From: Bradyrhizobium sp. AS23.2
GTDB taxonomy: Bacteria > Pseudomonadota > Alphaproteobacteria > Rhizobiales > Xanthobacteraceae
Direction: 5' to 3'
NCBI RefSeq assembly: GCF_001908185.1
Contig: NZ_LGHM01000126.1
Location: forward strand, 1-38,760
Length of the DNA: 38,760 bases
The position numbers were made by a program, and so were the translations under genes. How positions within the stretch are numbered: position 1 is the first letter of the stretch; every line of letters starts with the position of its first letter. Below the pieces are notes generated by a model. The model made no database searches. It worked only from the letters and a program-made list of their open reading frames with translations, and was not told the DNA's origin. This document shows, one piece after another, positions 33,561-38,760 of the stretch.

Positions 33561-35144
33561 TTAACTCCTGCCCTGTCCGCGCCTGAGCGCGGCCAGCTCG
33601 ACAGAAACAAGCAGAAGTCGAGGTATCACCACAACGACCGCAGCCATAGCGCCGAAGACCAACATGTCCAAGGCCTCCTGCCAACTCGAGATCGCAAAGC
33701 TGTATCGTGGAGGCAAATGCAGAAAGTTAAGGGCCACAAGGCACGCGGCACACACAACTAGCGTCACGCGCGTCCCGAGACATAGAGAACTTACGAACAC
33801 AAGAATGAAATAGAGCTTGAATATCCGCCCAAGTGCCCGATCTTGATCCAGCTGGAGATCAACCGCGACTCCAATCGCTAGAATAGCTATCGCTAGCATC
33901 ACGCGAACAACCATCGAGCTCTGCCTGAGCCTGGTCAATGCCCTAATACGCTCACCAGCTCGTTCGGGAATATTCCCCTTCAGTATCCAGTACGTACCAT
34001 GGACGAAAGCTAATCCTATCGCGAATCCAATCCAGGTGCCTCCAATAACATTTGTGGAGGCCAAAACGAATACTGCCCCTGTGTAAGCTAGAATTCGCAG
34101 CAACGTATCCAAGCTGCTTATGTCGCCTTTGGCATGAACCTCAACTTCGGCAGGACGGCTCTCCAGCTGCCGCGTCGCGAGATGTTCCGACAGATCCTGC
34201 TCGATGTCCGCGAACATCGTGCTACGCTTTCTGTATTGGCTCCTTTTCTTAGCAGGGATCCCGTCTTCGGCCTTCATGGAAAGCCCAACGGGCAAGGAGT
34301 AGAAGCCACGACCATCATATTGGCCACCACGCTCTTGCCAAATCTCGTCATACGCAAGAGAGAAACCGCCGCTCTTTCCCGAGAGAGGATGATTGTCCTG
34401 CGCTACAGCAAGGATACGGCATATGCCGATGACTTTACAAAAGATCTTGAAGACTTCGAGGATGAAATCTCGAGGACGAACTCCGTGCGCACATTTCGTG
34501 AATCGCCTATAGCGCTCGAGGACATCCTCCTCGCCATCAACTTGCCGCCGCCCCTGAATGCCACCGACAAAGGCAGTCCGTCCATCCGCGTCGGTCCGCA
34601 GCGAAAAGCTAACGCTGAAGATTCGATCCTTGCTTTCCCACAGGCTCAACGCAAGTTGACCTTCCCGAAGCAACCATCGCGGCTGATCAAGACTGATCCT
34701 GTAGCCCTCACCTAGGGGCAGCTCGATCAGATCAGTAACCAGGTCGGTCTCGGTATCGACCGCCCCTCCAATTGCGGCGACCGTTTCGACATGACTTAGC
34801 GCGGTACGTAGCTTGGTGGCAGCATCCCAGTTGTCTGCGATAAAACGACCGTAGACGATCTCGACAATCTCCGGGCGGGCGCGAAGATATCGCGCCAGGT
34901 CACTCTTCCGCGACGCGAAAACCAAAGGGAACAGAAGATTTGCATGCCTCAAGATCGCAAAGGCGAGCGCGAGGCTGTTTGCAATCTTTGTGTTAGCTAT
35001 GCGCGACAAATAGTAGAAGAACATGGTCCGTTGCAATCCAGGGAGCCGAGCAAAATTCTCACGCAAGAGCTGAATTAGTGAAGGATCAAAATTCTGCGAG
35101 AAGACAAGATTGAGTTTTAGGCAACGCAGTTCAGGGCCACCCAA
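33561..35144 (-). CDS. DUF535 (VirK/YbjX) protein fused to a KdpD-like (DUF4118-like) membrane domain
   Basis: 527 residues from TTG 35144, overlapping the end of the upstream methyltransferase gene by 28 nt; no ATG or GTG fits before the conserved region. Residues about 50-320 match the VirK/YbjX (DUF535) family: EIVEIVYGRFIADNWDA, LPLGEGYRISLDQPRWLLREG, EGQLALSLWESKDRIFSVSF, GGIQGRRQ and AYDEIWQERGG. VirK/YbjX proteins have been linked to envelope stress and antimicrobial-peptide resistance, but their biochemistry is unknown. Residues about 345-515 form about six membrane helices ending in LNFLHLPPRYSFAISSWQEALDM (472 onward); the FNFFFLPPxYTF-like motif is that of DUF4118, the sensor-domain bundle of KdpD kinases. 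No kinase domain follows. This combination is unusual (see findings). The gene is AT-rich relative to neighbours. Confidence 0.75.
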   Translation of the reverse strand: MGGPELRCLKLNLVFSQNFDPSLIQLLRENFARLPGLQRTMFFYYLSRIANTKIANSLALAFAILRHANLLFPLVFASRKSDLARYLRARPEIVEIVYGRFIADNWDAATKLRTALSHVETVAAIGGAVDTETDLVTDLIELPLGEGYRISLDQPRWLLREGQLALSLWESKDRIFSVSFSLRTDADGRTAFVGGIQGRRQVDGEEDVLERYRRFTKCAHGVRPRDFILEVFKIFCKVIGICRILAVAQDNHPLSGKSGGFSLAYDEIWQERGGQYDGRGFYSLPVGLSMKAEDGIPAKKRSQYRKRSTMFADIEQDLSEHLATRQLESRPAEVEVHAKGDISSLDTLLRILAYTGAVFVLASTNVIGGTWIGFAIGLAFVHGTYWILKGNIPERAGERIRALTRLRQSSMVVRVMLAIAILAIGVAVDLQLDQDRALGRIFKLYFILVFVSSLCLGTRVTLVVCAACLVALNFLHLPPRYSFAISSWQEALDMLVFGAMAAVVVVIPRLLLVSVELAALRRGQGRS

Positions 35145-35857
35145 CCACTGCCTTTAGTCACGAGCTGCCAACCGCAGCTCGTGAATTCGAGCATGTGAAT
35201 AGGATTCGAGTACACGATGATAACCGGGCGACGATCGCTTTCGTATGAAGCTCGCACGTGCAAAGCCACTTTCCGGACTATGTGCGAATCGAATGGATTA
35301 TAGAGGTATACGAGCGCGGCCCCAGATGGCAGAATAAACTGCGTTGCATCACCGACTACGACCTGTATGTCGCGTCGCAATCCTTGAGCTGCCGCGACGC
35401 TGACGTTGTTGCGCGCAGCTTCAACGAACGACGGGACGAAATCGACACCAATGATGCTTCTAAAGGGATATTGTGCGGCAAGTACGAGAGCCCTCCCTTT
35501 CCCGCAACCAAGGTCGATGAAGGCAAACTCGGAAAGCGGCAGATCTAGCGTATCCATTATCTGCCTGAATTGGGCTGGATCGGTCGCTATGTGCGCCAGA
35601 CCGTGCTTCGCATTCTCGCCAACGATCCCCTCCTCGTCGGCTAAGTTTTGCACTCCTCCCGTATCCGTACCAAATCGTCGATCAAATTCGGCGTCCGCTT
35701 CCATCTTCTGCTTTCGCCAAGCAGCGAGCTGCCGGTCCTCAAAGCCGAGCCGCCTAAGGAGACGCATGATCAACTCCCAAAGGCCGAACTCCGCATGCAC
35801 GACCGTTGCGCGCTTAAAATAGAATGACAGGGACCTTACAACGCTTCGCTTACTCAT
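35117..35857 (-). CDS. Class I SAM-dependent methyltransferase
   Basis: 246 residues from ATG 35857, chosen because of the GAGGTGG ribosome-binding site just upstream; the longer frame to 35929 adds an improbable Arg/Ser-rich leader. Motif I is FIDLGCGKGRALVLAAQYPF, followed by IIGVDFVPSFVEAARNN, VVVGDATQFILPSGAALVYLYNPFD (motif IV region with NPF, typical of the Methyltransf_31/25-like group) and a C-terminal YSNPIHMLEF. An N-terminal ~70-residue helical region precedes the Rossmann fold. The substrate is unknown. The 3' end overlaps the DUF535-fusion gene on the same strand, so the two form an operon and may act together on an envelope component. Lower GC than the core genome. Confidence 0.82.
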   Translation of the reverse strand: MSKRSVVRSLSFYFKRATVVHAEFGLWELIMRLLRRLGFEDRQLAAWRKQKMEADAEFDRRFGTDTGGVQNLADEEGIVGENAKHGLAHIATDPAQFRQIMDTLDLPLSEFAFIDLGCGKGRALVLAAQYPFRSIIGVDFVPSFVEAARNNVSVAAAQGLRRDIQVVVGDATQFILPSGAALVYLYNPFDSHIVRKVALHVRASYESDRRPVIIVYSNPIHMLEFTSCGWQLVTKGSGWVALNCVA

Positions 35858-36538
35858 AGACCACCTCAGACAGCGATCAATTGAAGATTGTGGCGCGGAT
35901 CGCGGGTCGCGGCAAGACCGGCGGCTCAACCAGTCAGAGCGCTAGTTAATACTGAAGGTCGCGCCCTGGCAGAGCGATCACCCGAAACGAGAGTGCTCGA
36001 TGCCGAGGCCGGCAGCACCGTTTTAAAAGAACAAACGACAATGGATCGTCACGCTGTTGCGCGCAGCCTCAGCTATTCGCCGACAAGCTTCGAAAAGTCG
36101 GAACTCACCGAGCGCGCGAGCGTCGATATCTCTTGAGCAGAAAGGCTACCGGGAAAGCCTTATTGATCACTCCCCATACAGGTGAAGCGAATAGCCAGAA
36201 AGCGGAAGGAAAATTGCCACGCCGCCAGCGCGTCCAGAGCAACACGAAGAGCAAGGAACCTTGTTTGAGGCCCGTCTCGACCAGAGCCGCTCCTGATCCT
36301 TGCCTGTTAGGCCCGTGCTACAAGCTTGCCTGTCGGCCTATTCTTCCACAACTAGCGGAAGCAAGCGGTGACGCGGCGCCCGCAAGTTAGTGACTATTCA
36401 TAGGTTTTCGGATCAAGGCATGCCCAACGAGGCTTCTAATAAGCACATCATGCCGATAGCGTGGCCTCGCCAGGCTCACGCGTGAGAAACGGCATCGCCC
36501 ACCGAACAGCAGCCTGTGGGCGCAATTCCTCGCAAAGT
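35858..36538. other. Low-GC intergenic region with possible gene remnants
   Basis: About 680 bp without a supported gene. It must contain the promoter of the methyltransferase operon. On the minus strand, 36105-36317 is open for 71 codons without ATG and reads like the end of a membrane protein (SLLFVLLWTRWRRGNFPSAF, then INKAFPVAFLLKRYRRS). It could be started by TTG 36254 or be the tail of a broken gene. Plus-strand frames (35888-36136, 36133-36390) show no features. Confidence 0.45.
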
Positions 36539-36841
36539 CTAGATCGCATCCTCCGGCCGGGCGATCACCTGCACTTTCCACTTCATCTGCGGCTGGCTCT
36601 GCCTGATACAGAAGCGCCCATCGATGACGGGAAGCTTGAGGACGGAGCTAGGGAGATTGCGGCAGCAGCCTTGGATACTGCCGGGAAATCCTGGTTGGTA
36701 AACATACAGGCGGGCGTAAGACGGCTCGACCGAAATCAATAAATCGATTGTCTTAATGGCGCGAGGGATCTTCCCACCAAGGTCGATCAACCGATCCCCG
36801 GGGTTACAAGCGAGTGCTATCAGCGCGAAAGCCAAGATCAT
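36539..36841 (-). CDS. Possible small lipoprotein, unknown function
   Basis: 100 residues from ATG 36841. The N-terminus MILAFALIALACNPGDRL looks like a short lipoprotein signal with Cys12 as the acylation site, although the residue at -3 is Ala rather than Leu. The body (LYVYQPGFPGSIQGCCRNLP and later VIDGRFCIRQSQPQMKWKVQV) faintly recalls DUF2846-type envelope lipoproteins, where a YxPxxFxGS segment is followed by a short beta domain. The ribosome-binding site is weak. It lies alone in the low-GC region, divergent from the PEPxxWA-CTERM gene. It may be real, but the family match is a guess. Confidence 0.4.
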   Translation of the reverse strand: MILAFALIALACNPGDRLIDLGGKIPRAIKTIDLLISVEPSYARLYVYQPGFPGSIQGCCRNLPSSVLKLPVIDGRFCIRQSQPQMKWKVQVIARPEDAI

Positions 36842-37216
36842 GTCGTGAGCTTACTCGGAGGTCTGCCGAAGATCAGCGAAAAGAGACGTTGTTGCATAGA
36901 TTGGGCGGGGCTTCACTCAAGCAGGCCAACCGATTGCAATCGCTTTTATACAAATCAAAACCCGCGGTTAGAGCAGCAATTCGTAGATATCGGCTTCTCG
37001 AAATGCGATTTGAATGCAGCCGTGTGGGTCGTCAAGCCGCCCGAAGGATTGCCGAAAATAATCCCGTCAACGGCCTCCCCCTATAAAGCACCGTATTTGT
37101 TATGTTATTTTCGTGATTTAACCATGGCTTCACTTGGCATTGACATCGGAGATAAACATAGATAATCATTTAAATAATTTCTGAAAGTGGCCATTTCTCT
37201 CAAGGAGTGCGTTAGT
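36842..37216. other. Intergenic region upstream of the PEPxxWA-CTERM gene
   Basis: 375 bp, AT-rich in its last 150 bases. A plus-strand frame at 36845-37165 (106 codons) has no recognisable domain, no good ribosome-binding site, and runs through the promoter of the next gene, so I do not call it. The promoter is listed separately. Confidence 0.5.
37140..37168 (+). promoter_or_regulatory. Sigma-70-like promoter of the PEPxxWA-CTERM gene
   Basis: Consensus -35 TTGACA at 37140-37145, 17-nt spacer, and TAATCA at 37163-37168 (with an overlapping GATAAT at 37161-37166), about 50 nt upstream of the start codon, in the most AT-rich stretch of the window. This is an unusually strong-looking housekeeping promoter for such a GC-rich genome. 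Confidence 0.5.
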
Positions 37217-37888
37217 ATGAGGCGATTTAAATCGATTTTGGCTATCCCCGGGGCGCTGTTTGCCACCGCTCTTACGTGTACAGCCGCCAATGCCTCGCTG
37301 GTACTTACGGTAGGTAATGTCGGCGGAGCTACTGACCAGAATGTGGTCTTTCAGAACGTCACAGGGAACAATTCACAGTCGCTGACAACCGATACCAACT
37401 CAAATCCCGCGAATAGAATCACCTTTACCAGCAACGAGAATTTGACTGGTACCTCATCCTCAGGCCAGGCCAGAATCTTCGACACCGATGCAAATGGCTT
37501 CAATTTGCTCGGTTGGCATATGGCGGACGCCAGCCTCGGTTTCACGGCCAATGTCTTTAACATTATCGATAAGACCGCCACCTTAGCGACGATCACCGTA
37601 GTGACTAACGACAAGACGTGGACCTTTCAGGAAGCCGTCAGCACGAATGGCAATAATTTCTTTACTCTGCAGGCTGGTGCTGGCGAAATCATCGAAAGCG
37701 TCTCGATCGCGGCGCTCAATGGTGGTCTCTTCAGTCAAGTAAGACAGGAGCGCATCGGCGGCGTTGGGCCGATTACCGCCGCCGTTCCGGAGCCGTCGAC
37801 TTGGGCGATGCTGGTCCTAGGCTTTGCTGGTGTCGGCTTCCTCGCCTATCGTCGGAAAGGACAAAGGGCGACGCTTCGTCTCACGTGA
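37217..37888 (+). CDS. PEPxxWA-CTERM sorting-domain secreted protein
   Basis: 223 residues from ATG 37217, with an AAGGAG ribosome-binding site 9 nt upstream. Residues 1-26 are a Sec signal peptide (MRRFKSILAIPGALFATALT, cleavage after ANA). The body is Asn/Thr/Ser-rich and beta-strand-like (VGNVGGATDQNVVFQNVTGN, then TFTSNENLTGTSSSGQARIF), typical of proteins exposed or released by this system. The C-terminus at 191-223 is a complete sorting signal: PEPSTWAM, a hydrophobic helix (LVLGFAGVGFLAY) and a basic RRK tail. PEP-CTERM-type signals are recognised by an exosortase, often in organisms that make exopolysaccharide; no exosortase gene is in the window. The gene has its own promoter and terminator and is lower in GC than the core genes. 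Confidence 0.88.
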   Translation: MRRFKSILAIPGALFATALTCTAANASLVLTVGNVGGATDQNVVFQNVTGNNSQSLTTDTNSNPANRITFTSNENLTGTSSSGQARIFDTDANGFNLLGWHMADASLGFTANVFNIIDKTATLATITVVTNDKTWTFQEAVSTNGNNFFTLQAGAGEIIESVSIAALNGGLFSQVRQERIGGVGPITAAVPEPSTWAMLVLGFAGVGFLAYRRKGQRATLRLT

Positions 37889-37912
37889 CTCGATTTCGCG
37901 AACGAGAGGCAA

Positions 37913-37937
37913 GCCGCCCCATACGGGGCGGCTTTTT
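37913..37937 (+). terminator. Rho-independent terminator after the PEPxxWA-CTERM gene
   Basis: Perfect 8-bp stem GCCGCCCC (37913-37920) / GGGGCGGC (37925-37932), ATAC loop, followed by TTTTT. It lies 25 nt after the stop codon. Confidence 0.92.
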
Positions 37938-38046
37938 GCTGTCTGTTGAACGGCTGATCGGAAGTCCTGATGCTTGTCACCCTTTGTGCGTCTTCTAGAG
38001 CGTGGACATTAAGCAACCGATGCTGGATCGATAGCAAGGCCGCCTC

Positions 38047-38223
38047 TCACGATGGCCTGCGTCTACCGGTGCAGCGGTGCAGCCGACCCGTTCTGCATTG
38101 GCGCGGCGCCTGCAAGCTCTCCAAGACGATCTTGAGCTTCTCATCCTCGGACCAGCGCCGTCGCCGGCCCGTGTCCACCACTTCAAGCCGTTCGACTTGG
38201 GTGCTGCGCCTATCACTGTCCAT
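38047..38223 (-). pseudogene. IS66-family TnpA (orfA) fragment
   Basis: From ATG 38223 the frame reads MDSDRRSTQVERLEVV, then TGRRRRWSEDEKLKIVLESL, the start of the helix-turn-helix accessory protein of IS66 elements (normally followed by a GASVSEVARRHGIS-type helix and 110-150 residues in all). After residue ~43 homology is lost and the frame ends at 38047, so only the first third survives. It lies between the PEPxxWA gene and an IS4-type transposase fragment on the same strand, part of a stack of IS remnants. Confidence 0.7.
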
Positions 38224-38282
38224 AAGGACAGTACTCAACAACACGCCACGCCTCATTCGGCAAGGCCGCCCTTCACCGGCTT

Positions 38283-38667
38283 TCAATTACCCACATTTCC
38301 AGCCGCTCCGATTTCGGCGCCGAGTTCGATATCGGTGAGTCTGGAGAGGCCACGCCAAATGACAACATTTCCGGGTGGCGGATCGCCGGCCCTGGCCAGG
38401 TAGCCACCTAATCGCGCAAGTTTGGTAAGGTAGAATGCGAGGGTTCCAGGGCGACATCGTCGATTGCCGGCGTCGCTGATGAGTTCATCGAGCAATGCGA
38501 TCTCGGTATCCGTTAACGCTATCTTCGGTGACGCGTCCGGGGCTGTGCGGTTGAGCATGGTGAGCCAGAGGACGCGCCAGCTGAGAATGCAGAAGACTGC
38601 CATCAGATTGGCGAGGCGCTCCGCGGTCCGGAGTTTTGAGTCTTCCGCCCTGCAGCCCGATTTCAGG
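38283..38667 (-). pseudogene. IS4/Tn5-like transposase, C-terminal fragment interrupted by IS66
   Basis: On the minus strand the frame carries LKSGCRAEDSKLRTAERLAN, then ILSWRVLWLTMLNRTAPDA, ALTDTEIALLDELI, TLAFYLTKLARLGGYLARAG and PPPGNVVIWRGLSRLTDIEL, up to a natural-looking stop at 38283. This is the C-terminal region of IS4-family (Tn5-like) transposases, starting just at the end of the catalytic YREK region. The N-terminal part is missing: at 38667/38668 the sequence switches to an IS66 terminus. The open frame continues to 38720 only by chance into IS66 sequence. Confidence 0.82.
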
Positions 38668-38760
38668 GTAAGCGCTGTTTTCAGGCCACAGCTTTGAGGT
38701 CGTGGCGGCAATATGCCCACGGCAGCAACTGATCGATGTCGCTATTCGGATGGCCATTGA
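38668..38760 (-). mobile_element. IS66-family element, tnpC-side terminus (continues beyond window)
   Basis: On the plus strand GTAAGCGCTGTTTTCAGG begins at 38668; GTAAGCG is the conserved outer end of IS66 inverted repeats. Just inside it lies the end of the transposase gene, and the sequence to the left is IS4 transposase. So the element enters from the right and ends here. The 8 bp to its left (ATTTCAGG, 38660-38667) are the expected size for an IS66 target duplication, but the second copy is outside the window. Confidence 0.75.
38681..38758 (-). CDS. tnpC: IS66 transposase TnpC, C-terminal end (truncated by window edge)
   Basis: The minus-strand frame reads NGHPNSDIDQLLPWAYCRHD followed by LKAVA and a TGA at 38681-38683. 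The (D/R)IDxLLPWAY ending is the hallmark of the IS66-family DDE transposase C-terminus. The stop lies 13 nt inside the element's terminal repeat, the usual spacing. The rest of the gene is beyond the right edge, so it cannot be judged whether it is intact. Confidence 0.75.
   Translation of the reverse strand, partial: NGHPNSDIDQLLPWAYCRHDLKAVA

Noticed and set aside
34134..34715. 193-codon plus-strand frame opposite the DUF535 fusion
   Set aside because: No ribosome-binding site or domain; the minus strand has DUF535 motifs through this stretch.
1..38760. CRISPR array, rRNA genes, toxin-antitoxin or restriction systems
   Set aside because: No regularly spaced repeats, rRNA signatures or characteristic proteins were seen on either strand.

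Overview
The window looks like chromosome of a high-GC alphaproteobacterium of the Bradyrhizobium/Rhodopseudomonas group (Nitrobacteraceae). This is inferred from the dense high-GC coding, the aapJQMP general amino-acid permease operon, a lipid-A-mannosylation-like gene set, NodT-type/MdtABC efflux genes, a palindromic intergenic repeat of a kind I associate with these genomes, and a PEPxxWA-type secreted protein. No species call is possible from the sequence alone.

Layout. 1-1.0 kb: end of a glycine-zipper envelope protein with a textbook terminator, a tiny membrane protein and a tyrosine-rich secreted protein. 0.95-2.5 kb: a small accessory patch made of a tyrosine-recombinase (integrase) gene decayed by several frameshifts, an FkbM-type methyltransferase and tRNA-Arg(TCT). 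2.85-10.26 kb: a bacterial alpha-2-macroglobulin with the CxEQ thioester site, followed by penicillin-binding protein 1C, the usual pair for periplasmic protease trapping and peptidoglycan repair; a large palindromic repeat separates them. 10.3-14.03 kb: a four-gene cassette (ArnT-like GT-C glycosyltransferase, PAP2 phosphatase, GT2 polyprenyl-phosphate sugar synthase, stand-alone LAB_N membrane protein) that reads as a lipid-A/envelope glycan decoration pathway. 14.04-17.07 kb (minus): Na/Pi-cotransporter-family protein and cystathionine beta-lyase. 17.47-21.99 kb: aapJQMP, in which aapM is broken by one extra G in a run of seven. 22.08-23.12 kb (minus): cysteine synthase, with a perfect 17-nt palindrome just upstream. 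23.79-32.94 kb: a complete tripartite RND efflux operon (NodT-type outer-membrane factor, MdtA-like adaptor, and two different RND pumps like MdtB and MdtC).

33-37.9 kb is visibly lower in GC and gene density and looks acquired. It holds a gene scrap, an operon of a SAM methyltransferase with an unusual protein joining a VirK/YbjX-type (DUF535) domain to a KdpD-like (DUF4118-like) membrane domain, a possible small lipoprotein, and a PEPxxWA-CTERM secreted protein with its own promoter and terminator. The right edge (38.05-38.76 kb) is a stack of insertion-sequence remnants: an IS66 tnpA fragment, the C-terminal part of an IS4/Tn5-like transposase, and the terminus of an IS66 element that interrupts it.

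The two most interesting observations are the DUF535-membrane-domain fusion in its low-GC island, and the homopolymer frameshift in aapM. I did not find a CRISPR array, an rRNA gene or a defence system.
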